From Phragmitibacter sp. (lineage in GTDB: Bacteria; Verrucomicrobiota; Verrucomicrobiia; Verrucomicrobiales; Verrucomicrobiaceae), in the NCBI GenBank assembly GCA_025361865.1, contig JANYJH010000024.1, positions 1-52,104 on the forward strand: 52,104 nucleotides of DNA, given 5' to 3'. The translations under genes were made by a program, and so were the position numbers. The notes under the pieces were generated by a model. The model made no database searches, had not been told where the DNA came from, and was given only the letters and a program-made list of their open reading frames with translations. This document shows, piece after piece, positions 34,045-40,810 of the stretch. Positions within the stretch are counted from its first letter, which is position 1; every line of letters begins with the position of its first letter.

Positions 34045-34153
34045 CTTGTTTGTCTTTGACTGGTCGCCATGATTTTTGCGCTAGTGATTCGATCCATGAC
34101 GATAACCTGAACCCCAATTACACGTCACCACGATAAAGCAGCAACTGCGCCGA

Positions 34154-34182
34154 TTTATGCAGTCCCGCCTGCAAATTGTCAA
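34154..34182 (-). promoter_or_regulatory. Sigma-70-like promoter of the RRM gene
   Basis: On the minus strand TTGACA (34182-34177) is followed by 17 bases and CATAAA (34159-34154). Transcription would start near 34147, leaving about 100 bases of untranslated leader before the ATG at 34044. A long leader is common in cold-shock-type RNA-binding genes and could be regulatory. Confidence 0.6.
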
Positions 34183-34207
34183 GATTTTTGAGCCAACACA
34201 GCACGGC

Positions 34208-34654
34208 TCAATAAAGAAGGAGCCCGATGTCGCTATCAGAAAGAGGAATCGTCTCCTGCTGGGCGAGCAACTCCGTGAGCGGATTCATACTGTCGAGATC
34301 AGCCGCGAAATCAGGCTCCGTGCCCATGTCTTCACGATAAGCCTGCGCAAGCGCCTGCTTAGTTTGACTGGCTGGGGGCTTCACTTGCACCGTCTGATTT
34401 GGCACCGTTCCGATGGCTGACCACATGAGCAGTGATAAAGCCACGAGGCCCAGTGTAGCGAGGCTTCCCGCCGTGTAAGACAGTCTGATCGGAGTCTCAA
34501 AAAACCAATCGGCGAATCTCGCCCATACGCTCTGCTGCTGGGGAACCTGACGTGCGGCCCGCATGACATTCTGGGTAAAGTTTGCACGGGGCTCCACCTG
34601 CCGGGCTTTGCCCAGAAGTTGATGAAGCGGATCTTGTGGGCTGAGGGGTTCCAT
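34208..34654 (-). CDS. Anti-sigma-factor-like membrane protein
   Basis: The 148-aa product has a cytoplasmic N-terminus of about 60 residues (DPLHQLLGKARQVEPRANF, then FTQNVMRAARQ), one membrane segment (AGSLATLGLVALSLLMWSAI, about 62-81) and a short extracytoplasmic tail. The pattern DPL..LLG.A..V.P...F..NVMRA, with one membrane helix, is found in verrucomicrobial proteins encoded after ECF sigma factors. No sigma factor gene is adjacent, so an anti-sigma role is inferred. A palindrome lies 37 bp upstream of its start. The RRM gene follows downstream in the same direction with its own promoter. Confidence 0.55.
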   Translation of the reverse strand: MEPLSPQDPLHQLLGKARQVEPRANFTQNVMRAARQVPQQQSVWARFADWFFETPIRLSYTAGSLATLGLVALSLLMWSAIGTVPNQTVQVKPPASQTKQALAQAYREDMGTEPDFAADLDSMNPLTELLAQQETIPLSDSDIGLLLY

Positions 34655-34690
34655 GACGTTGGATAGTAACCGATACGGCGGGGCTTTGTT

Positions 34691-34707
34691 TCGGAAATTA
34701 TTTCCGA
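34691..34707. promoter_or_regulatory. TCGGAAA-TTA-TTTCCGA inverted repeat upstream of the anti-sigma-like gene
   Basis: TCGGAAA (34691-34697) and TTTCCGA (34701-34707) form a perfect 7-bp dyad with a 3-base centre. It sits about 37-53 bp before the start at 34654. It could be an operator or a small hairpin. Confidence 0.45.
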
Positions 34708-34822
34708 GGTGTCTCTGTTAAAAATAGAAGCGTCTCAATCAGCGCAGCAAATGCGCCATTGCTCACGTCTGTTTCACGACTACTGATTCATCCAAATCCA
34801 GACCCGCTAGCGTTCCACAGAC

Positions 34823-35317
34823 ATGACATCCCGACTCCTGCTTCCCCTCCTCACTCTGATGCTCACGGCCTGTGATTCTGGGGAGCCGGGGAAGATGTCC
34901 TTGGACGAATACGAGGGGCCGGAAGGCGAGGCCATCGTCCGCTATCTGATAACACATCTACCGCCTGTTGATCCTCAAGTTCCCAAGGTTTATACCGTGG
35001 TGAAAGGGCCGAACCTGAAGAGCACGAAAATGGGCTTCGTAAAACGCATGGAGGATCTGAAGGTGCAGTTCATCAGCGGTGAAGTGCTCACGTTGCGTGA
35101 TCCTGACAAGAGCATCGTCGATCCCCGCAGTGGCCTCGCTCCGGTGCAAATTCAAGTCGCAGAGATCAAACACAGCGGCGGGGATAGCTACACGGCGGTC
35201 GCAAGCTGGGCCTACAAGAAGACTTGGGAACGTTATAAATTGAAGCTGGTGAAAACGGCTTCCGGCTTGGAAGTCAGCGAGTGTGCTCGGTTGGAAGGCA
35301 ACTACGTGGCGCAGTAG
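34823..35317 (+). CDS. Small lipoprotein, function unknown
   Basis: The 164-aa product has a lipoprotein signal (LLLPLLTLMLTAC, Cys17), then a mature domain with about 5 predicted beta strands and helices (VYTVVKGPNLKSTKMGFVKR and LAPVQIQVAEIKH). No catalytic motif is recognised. It is divergent from the anti-sigma-like gene and convergent with the DUF6797 cytochrome gene, from which it is separated by a palindromic repeat. Membrane anchoring is supported; function is unknown. Confidence 0.7.
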   Translation: MTSRLLLPLLTLMLTACDSGEPGKMSLDEYEGPEGEAIVRYLITHLPPVDPQVPKVYTVVKGPNLKSTKMGFVKRMEDLKVQFISGEVLTLRDPDKSIVDPRSGLAPVQIQVAEIKHSGGDSYTAVASWAYKKTWERYKLKLVKTASGLEVSECARLEGNYVAQ

Positions 35318-35320
35318 ATT

Positions 35321-35423
35321 GTGGCACAGGCATCTTGCCTGTGTGTAACAGCCATCCTGGCTGTTGCCTGAACTGATTTCAGGCAGGCTGCCTGAACTAC
35401 ACACAGCCAAGATGGCTGTGCTA
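35321..35423. repeat. REP-like palindrome between convergent genes
   Basis: The ends (35321-35345 and 35399-35423) are imperfect reverse complements, about 21 of 25, containing CACAGGCATCTTGCCTGTG and the related CACAGCCAAGATGGCTGTG. Two internal hairpins (CAGCCATCCTGGCTG and CAGGCAGGCTGCCTG) fill the centre. It can fold in transcripts from both sides and may terminate both genes. Confidence 0.8.
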
Positions 35424-35424
35424 C

Positions 35425-38217
35425 CTACTTCAGACTCTTGATGAACAGCGTGAGCGATTCAATCTGCGAGTCCGTGAGCACCCCCGCATAGATGGGCATT
35501 CCGGTGTCGAATTTCTCATAACCTTTCACGATTTTCGCGCTCGGATTCTGGATGGATTCCTTGATGTAGGCTTCATCGGCGATGCACTTATCGCCGCCCT
35601 TCGCCAGCAACCGTTCACTCCCGAACAAGCCCTTCCATGTCGGCCCCACCTTGCCATAGAGCGCTCCGTCCGTGGAATGACAGGCAATGCAGCCCATCAT
35701 CTGGTAGAGCCGTTCGCCTTCTTCTTTGGTCGGTTTCACTTCGGCCACCGCGACCACTTTGCGCGGTGTCAGATCCACCGTGACGTTTTCAAAGCCTCGC
35801 GATTCCGGTTCAAACTTCGCCAGTTCATAAGGCGTCAGATAGGCGTTGTTCTGCGCTGGCCCGCCATCGGCCCCTTTGATCCCCCAGCCCACACGCATCT
35901 GCATGACTCCGGCCTTCATGTCAGGAATGCCGATGAAGACTGATTTTCCATCCTTGGCCAGATAGGCGCTGCTCGGCGGCATCCACTCCTGACCGGGCTG
36001 GCCATCGAGCTTTAAGTGCGGCGATCCATATTTAAAGGTGCGCTGGTAGTTCCAGCGTTCGATGCTGTAGTTCGCCAGATCACAGGCGACGGCTTTGTCC
36101 AAAGGCACGTTGAAGCTCAGCAACACGCCTTTGTCCATGGGCGTAATTTCCTTGAGCAAGACGCGAGGCTCACCGGTGTATCGGATGCGAGCGAGGCCGC
36201 TGATACGCTTCACCGTAGTGCCCCAAACTTGAAAGCCGGTGACATAAAGCTGGCCATCGGCTGGATTCACGGCGGCATTCAGCGTGGGGAAATCCAGATC
36301 CTTGATCCAAGGCACCACGGCAGCTTGCGGCTTGCCAGGGAGCGTCGCTGTCCCTGTGGATGACTGGCCGGCAAGGATGCCAGCGCTCCCAGAAAGGACC
36401 CGGAACAGCTCCGGCTTGTTGTAGCTGATGAGGATCATCTCCTCATTGATCGGGCCCATCTTCGCATCAACCAACCAAGTCTGCGTCGCCGCGCTGGCCA
36501 CCACGGGATGCGGAATCCAGGTCAGAGGATCGGCGATGGTCTCAGGGTATTGCTCCTTCGGCTGAAGCTCCGAGAGGAAGCCGTAGTAATGATGATCCTT
36601 AATGATCTGGAGCGGTGTGGTCGGCGTGTAGTTGCCTTCCTGATCGCTCGCGGTGACGAGTCCTGTCTTTGGATGCACGCCGACGAACGGCTGCCGCAAT
36701 CCGTAGCCGATGACCTCGTAGCTCTTCCCATCTGGCGCGACGCGAATGACCGTGCCATTGTCCTTCCCGCGCGTCGTGCCTTCTTGGCCACCCTTGCTAA
36801 TGACGAACGAGCCATCCGGCGCGAGTTTCATGCTGTTCGGAAACTCGCGAGTCTCAGCGGTCTGAGTGAAGCGATTGCAGAACATCTCATACACGTCGGC
36901 CTCGCCGTCGTTGTTCGTGTCGCGGAGCTTCCAGATGCCGCTGCGGTCATAGACATAGATACAAGATTCAAGAGGGGAAGAGGCAAGACCTGATGGCGGA
37001 GCTGATGTTGAATCTTGAATCTTCAAATCTGGCCTCTCTTGTCGAATGACAAGGCTCATCGGCTCATGCAGCCCACTGGCAAAGCGCTTCCATTTCACCT
37101 CTTGGAGATCGCCCGACAAGCCGGAGATCAACCACACATCGCCGTCCATGGTGACAGCGGCGGCGGTGCCCGGCTTGTCCTTGAAGAACGCGATGTCCGC
37201 GAGGCGGATGTTTCGCTTCCAAGGGTTGTCGAGCGGGAGCGGGATGTCATCGACGACATAAGCGTCTTTGGCGGTGGAGAGCTTGGCCTTGGTGGCGAGG
37301 GTTTGAGGCCAATGTTGTAAACCCGTTTGGGCCTTCTGAATCACCTTTTCCTCTGATGGCAATACGTATTGCATTCCGGCATTCGAATCAACTGTCGAAG
37401 GAGGTATTGCGAACCAAGGAGGACTTCCTGGCTTAGGTGTAATTTGTGCTCTCCCGTCCTTCCCATCCTGAGACCCTATGTATTCAACGAATGACTCGTC
37501 CATCACTCCTGGAAGCCAAGATACGGAAGAAGCACCAGCCGACACACGAGCAGTGTGCGACACAATCAGCTTCGCGCGTTCACTCTTAACCAAGATTTCC
37601 TCAGTAACTTGGCGATCGCCTACACTTAACATCAACTCAAAGCCACTGGAAGTGAGCTTGATTGCTCTGAAAACCACTTTCGCATCCAGCGGTCCACGGC
37701 CCACCTCATCCTTACTCGGTCCCGGCTCTCTCGGGTCCACGAAACTCGGCTTGTCATCCGGCGACTTCAGCACTTGCCAGCCGGGATAAATCCCATTCGC
37801 CAGCCACACCTTGCCATCGGGCTTTGGTAGATTGTCCTGACCGTCCTTTGTTTTCTGCCCCGCTATATGATAAGAGCCCGGCGCGAGAGCGACTGGCGTG
37901 ACGCCTTTTCCCTGCCAGATGCAGGAGATGCGCAGAAGATCGGTGTCGAAGCAGGCCCAGAGATCGTGGCCGAGGTTCAAAATAAGACCTCGTGGGGTGA
38001 GATTGTCCTTGGGGAAACCCTCGCCGATGTCGCGCGCATCCAGAACGGACGAAAAGAACGGGAAGTCCTTCTCCACCCAGTCACTCCAGTTGTATTTTCC
38101 GGCGTAGGCCATCGCATTGATGTCCAGTTCTGGGAGTTTGGACTTTTTAGCAGGCTTGTCAGCGCACAAGGCGGGCGCCGCCAAGGTGAGAAGCAACAGG
38201 GGCAGGAATCGGTTCAT
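35425..38217 (-). CDS. DUF6797 beta-propeller cytochrome c protein
   Basis: The 930-aa exported protein starts at the ATG at 38217 (MNRFLPLLLLTLAAPALCAD, signal peptide). Residues ~35-220 match DUF6797 (NWSDWVEKDFPFF, RGLILNLGHDLWACFDTDLL). A beta-propeller of PQQ-dehydrogenase/sorbosone-dehydrogenase type follows. The C-terminal cytochrome has CIACH at 843-847 and a Met907 candidate ligand in DTGMPIYAG. Such proteins probably oxidise sugars or polymers and pass electrons to a periplasmic chain. Two in-frame repeat insertions (about 395-418 and 610-627) break the propeller loops without a frameshift. The gene converges with the lipoprotein gene. Confidence 0.9.
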   Translation of the reverse strand: MNRFLPLLLLTLAAPALCADKPAKKSKLPELDINAMAYAGKYNWSDWVEKDFPFFSSVLDARDIGEGFPKDNLTPRGLILNLGHDLWACFDTDLLRISCIWQGKGVTPVALAPGSYHIAGQKTKDGQDNLPKPDGKVWLANGIYPGWQVLKSPDDKPSFVDPREPGPSKDEVGRGPLDAKVVFRAIKLTSSGFELMLSVGDRQVTEEILVKSERAKLIVSHTARVSAGASSVSWLPGVMDESFVEYIGSQDGKDGRAQITPKPGSPPWFAIPPSTVDSNAGMQYVLPSEEKVIQKAQTGLQHWPQTLATKAKLSTAKDAYVVDDIPLPLDNPWKRNIRLADIAFFKDKPGTAAAVTMDGDVWLISGLSGDLQEVKWKRFASGLHEPMSLVIRQERPDLKIQDSTSAPPSGLASSPLESCIYVYDRSGIWKLRDTNNDGEADVYEMFCNRFTQTAETREFPNSMKLAPDGSFVISKGGQEGTTRGKDNGTVIRVAPDGKSYEVIGYGLRQPFVGVHPKTGLVTASDQEGNYTPTTPLQIIKDHHYYGFLSELQPKEQYPETIADPLTWIPHPVVASAATQTWLVDAKMGPINEEMILISYNKPELFRVLSGSAGILAGQSSTGTATLPGKPQAAVVPWIKDLDFPTLNAAVNPADGQLYVTGFQVWGTTVKRISGLARIRYTGEPRVLLKEITPMDKGVLLSFNVPLDKAVACDLANYSIERWNYQRTFKYGSPHLKLDGQPGQEWMPPSSAYLAKDGKSVFIGIPDMKAGVMQMRVGWGIKGADGGPAQNNAYLTPYELAKFEPESRGFENVTVDLTPRKVVAVAEVKPTKEEGERLYQMMGCIACHSTDGALYGKVGPTWKGLFGSERLLAKGGDKCIADEAYIKESIQNPSAKIVKGYEKFDTGMPIYAGVLTDSQIESLTLFIKSLK
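36338..36390. repeat. REP-like insertion inside the DUF6797 gene
   Basis: GGGAGCG (36338-36344) and CGCTCCC (36384-36390) close an imperfect palindrome. On the gene strand it reads as GSAGILAGQSSTGTATLPGK, a peptide typical of dispersed palindromes rather than of a propeller. It corresponds to residues about 610-627 and keeps the frame. It is related in ends to the element at 4337-4479 (GGGAGCGC). Confidence 0.65.
36962..37018. repeat. Second palindromic insertion inside the DUF6797 gene
   Basis: CAAGATTCAA (36962-36971) and TTGAATCTTG (37009-37018) are perfect 10-bp arms around a 37-base centre. On the gene strand the block reads as LKIQDSTSAPPSGLASSPLE, low-complexity for a propeller, near residues 395-418. 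It also keeps the frame. Confidence 0.5.
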
Positions 38218-38414
38218 TGGGAGAAAATGGAACAACCAAAACGCCGCCACTCTATCAAAGATGCGGGCGAGGGTAAGAAATCCCGCCAAATCAGGCACCA
38301 TACCGCCCCTGAGTGGTAATACCTAAGGAATACATATTACCAACCATAATATTAAGCCATCCAAATCATGTTTCCTCCGATTATCATCAGTTTAGATTAT
38401 TTTCATAAAATGAT

Positions 38415-38442
38415 TTGATATGAGAGTCATAATTGATATAGT
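38415..38442 (+). promoter_or_regulatory. Possible promoter of the exopolysaccharide locus
   Basis: TTGATA (38415-38420), a 16-base spacer and TATAGT (38437-38442) lie in an A/T-rich region (38302-38450). Transcription would begin near 38449, almost at the ATG at 38451, so either the mRNA is leaderless or translation starts at the later ATG at 38496. Confidence 0.4.
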
Positions 38443-38450
38443 TACCAATT

Positions 38451-40025
38451 ATGGAAACAATAGTGAAATCCAACTGGGCAGCACTTCAAGGCGCAATGGC
38501 GACTCCGAATGCGCCTATCGCCCTCGGCGTTGCCCATAGAGAGGCGAACACGCCGAACGCTCACCCTTCGATTCAACAGGAAAGCAGCTCCGCCGCAGCC
38601 TGGCACGACACCCGTAGCGTTCCGAAGATGTCCGCTCATAGCTGGGTTTATGCCACCATCGCAGGCGACGCTTTCTTCGTTTTCTGTGCCTCGCTTGTCG
38701 CATTTTGGTTGCGCTTCCATGCAAACATTCGCATTTTTGGTAACTTGGATGAGCAGACCTTCCAACAATACGCTGGCTACATCATCTTCGGCACCATCAC
38801 CCAAGTGCTCACGCTCGCCTGGTTGGGCGTCTATGACCGCAAGGTGCTTCTCCGCACAAGCTGGCTGAATGCACGCATCGCTCGCGGCGTCCTCATCTGG
38901 ACCAGTGGATTCTTGGCCATCACCTTGGCACTGAAATTCCAGCCCGCCATTTCTCGTATGTATACCGCGCTGAGCGGTTCTTGCACCCTGCTGTTGCTGC
39001 TTGCCTGGCGTCAATCTCTCTCCCGCGTGCTTCATCAACCTGCACGTCTCGCGGCTTTAAAACAACGCACCATCTTCATCGGCTGGAACGCCGACGCGCA
39101 ACAGCTCTCCTCCGAGCTGAGCCGTGATGCCTCCAGCGGTTATGATGTGATCGGTTGGGTGAACACGAACAGCGAGAAGACCGCCGACAGCACCGACTCC
39201 GATCTGCCTTATCTGGGCCGCATCGAGCAGCTCGACCATATCTTGGCCAGCCAAAAAGCCGACCTCGTCATCATGGCAGAACTCAGTGGCCCCCGTGAAG
39301 AAATCCTCGCCATCTCCAACCTCTGCGAGCGCGAAATGGTTCCTTTCAAGGTTATCCCCTCCTGCTTCCAAATCTTCGCTTCTGGCCTGCATCTGGAAAC
39401 CGTCGCCGGAACGCCCATCCTCGGTGTGGATCGTCTGCCCCTGGACAGCATCTTCAATCTGGCCTTCAAGCGCTTCGTTGACATCGTCGGTGCCCTCGTC
39501 GGTTTGGCCATCTTCACTCCGATCATGGCCGTTTTCGCCGCCATCGTTTACATCGAATCCCCAGGCTCCATCATCTACCGTCAGCGTCGTATGGGACTGA
39601 ATGGCAAGTCCTTCGATATTCTCAAAATCCGCTCCATGAAGCTCAACGCTGAAAAGGAAACCGGTGCCCGCTGGTGCGTGCAGGACGATCCCCGTCGCCT
39701 CCGCATCGGAGCCTTCATGCGCAAGACGAACATCGACGAGCTTCCCCAATTCTGGAACGTGCTGAAAGGCGAGATGAGCCTCGTCGGCCCTCGCCCGGAA
39801 CGCCCCGAACTCATCCGTGGATTCAAGCACCAGATTCCCCACTACAATGCTCGTCACAACGCGAAGCCCGGCATGACCGGTTGGGCCCAAGTGAACGGAC
39901 TCCGTGGCGACACCGATCTCACCGCCCGTATTCAGTGCGATCTCTGGTATCTCGAAAACTGGAACATCCTCCTTGATGCTCAAATCATGCTCCAGACCTT
40001 CGCGAAGCAGAAGAATGCGTATTGA
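38451..40025 (+). CDS. Polyprenyl-phosphate sugar-1-phosphate transferase (exopolysaccharide priming enzyme)
   Basis: The 524-aa membrane protein belongs to the WcaJ/EpsE-like sugar transferase family. Four to five membrane segments lie in about 65-190, then a CoA-binding-like domain (LKQRTIFIGWNADAQQLSSE). The catalytic sugar transferase runs from ~340 (KRFVDIVGALVGLAIFTPI, IYRQRRMGLNGKSFDILKIR, NIDELPQFWNVLKGEMSLVG, PRPERPE). It transfers a sugar-1-phosphate to undecaprenyl phosphate to start the repeat unit. The annotated ATG has no Shine-Dalgarno sequence. An ATG at 38496 is preceded by AAGG five bases upstream and by a better promoter distance, so the true start may be there. Confidence 0.93.
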   Translation: METIVKSNWAALQGAMATPNAPIALGVAHREANTPNAHPSIQQESSSAAAWHDTRSVPKMSAHSWVYATIAGDAFFVFCASLVAFWLRFHANIRIFGNLDEQTFQQYAGYIIFGTITQVLTLAWLGVYDRKVLLRTSWLNARIARGVLIWTSGFLAITLALKFQPAISRMYTALSGSCTLLLLLAWRQSLSRVLHQPARLAALKQRTIFIGWNADAQQLSSELSRDASSGYDVIGWVNTNSEKTADSTDSDLPYLGRIEQLDHILASQKADLVIMAELSGPREEILAISNLCEREMVPFKVIPSCFQIFASGLHLETVAGTPILGVDRLPLDSIFNLAFKRFVDIVGALVGLAIFTPIMAVFAAIVYIESPGSIIYRQRRMGLNGKSFDILKIRSMKLNAEKETGARWCVQDDPRRLRIGAFMRKTNIDELPQFWNVLKGEMSLVGPRPERPELIRGFKHQIPHYNARHNAKPGMTGWAQVNGLRGDTDLTARIQCDLWYLENWNILLDAQIMLQTFAKQKNAY

Positions 40026-40058
40026 GTCGTGGCGGCTGTAGCCTTTGGAGTTTGCTCT

Positions 40059-40103
40059 CCTTGTCCCACAGAATTGACAACTAGTGGGACAAGGGCCTAG
40101 AAT
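40059..40103 (+). promoter_or_regulatory. Toxin-antitoxin promoter with palindromic operator
   Basis: CCTTGTCCCAC (40059-40069) and GTGGGACAAGG (40084-40094) are perfect 11-bp arms with a 14-base centre. The -35 box TTGACA (40074-40079) lies in the centre and TAGAAT (40098-40103) follows after 18 bases. A repressor on the dyad would block RNA polymerase. This fits autoregulation by the ribbon-helix-helix antitoxin encoded at 40125. An AAAGGA ribosome site lies seven bases before that start. Confidence 0.75.
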
Positions 40104-40124
40104 ACCCTTACGAAAGGAAATCTT

Positions 40125-40379
40125 ATGGCCGAAGGAGTGAATGTCAGATTTGCAGGTGAACTTCAGCGTTTCATTCAGAATCGCATCAGCACCTCGGGGC
40201 TTTACAGCTCGGCCAGTGAATACATTCGTGATCTCGTAAGACGGGACTACGAACGCGAGGAACTGCGCAAGTGGCAGTGGCTTCGCCAAGAGCTGAAAGA
40301 CGGGCTTGAAGCCGATGAATCTGAATTCGTCGCGTTAGATGCGGATTCCATCATCAACGAGGCCAAGAAACGCAGGTAG
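40125..40379 (+). CDS. Ribbon-helix-helix antitoxin (ParD/CopG type)
   Basis: The 84-aa protein begins with a beta strand and helix pair (VNVRFAGELQRFIQNRI then SASEYIRDLVRRDYEREE) typical of ParD-like ribbon-helix-helix DNA-binding dimers. The charged tail (LEADESEFVALDAD) should bind the toxin. It has its own promoter and palindromic operator and a good ribosome site (AAAGGA). The toxin starts 4 bases after its stop codon. It should bind the operator and neutralise the toxin. Confidence 0.85.
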   Translation: MAEGVNVRFAGELQRFIQNRISTSGLYSSASEYIRDLVRRDYEREELRKWQWLRQELKDGLEADESEFVALDADSIINEAKKRR

Positions 40380-40383
40380 TAAC

Positions 40384-40707
40384 ATGGCCGTAAAAATTTA
40401 CCCGGCTGCGAGAGAACAGATTCTCGACATCTGGAACTATACGGAAAGAGCCTGGGGCGAGGAACAAGCCGATCTGTATGTTCGCGGTCTCGTGGAGATC
40501 CTCAATCAAGCACAAAGCAAGCGCTATCAGTGGCGACAAGTTTTGGATGAGGCCTTGGAAAACGTGTTCTTTATTCGCTATCGGCATCACTATCTCTTTT
40601 TTCGTGAACTCTCGAAGAAGACATTGGGTGTGATCAGCATTCTCCATGAAAACATGGACATTCCAGTGCGGCCGAAACAAGATTTCAAGCGAGGCGATGA
40701 TGAATGA
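40384..40707 (+). CDS. RelE/ParE-family toxin
   Basis: The 107-aa protein starts at the ATG at 40384 (MAVKIYPAAREQILDIWNYT), a few bases after the antitoxin gene; a frame beginning at 40339 overlaps the antitoxin and is less likely. The fold signature is a helix pair (AREQILDIWNYTERAWG), then a beta sheet with NVFFIRYRHHYLFFRELSKK and the terminal VISILHENMDIPVR. ParE proteins poison DNA gyrase, whereas RelE cuts mRNA on the ribosome. The assignment to ParE is based on partner type and the IPVR end; the target is not proven. Confidence 0.82.
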   Translation: MAVKIYPAAREQILDIWNYTERAWGEEQADLYVRGLVEILNQAQSKRYQWRQVLDEALENVFFIRYRHHYLFFRELSKKTLGVISILHENMDIPVRPKQDFKRGDDE

Positions 40708-40810
40708 TCCTTCGCTTTGGAGAAAGTGAAGATTGAAATATCTCTCGTCGTCGCACGAATCCCGCGACAAGTATTCGCCAAAGAGCAGAATACGTATTAA
40801 TATAGTGGAT

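Noticed and set aside
39057-40289. 410-aa open frame on the - strand
   Set aside because: Antisense to the priming transferase and overlapping the toxin-antitoxin promoter; the composition is typical of a shadow frame.
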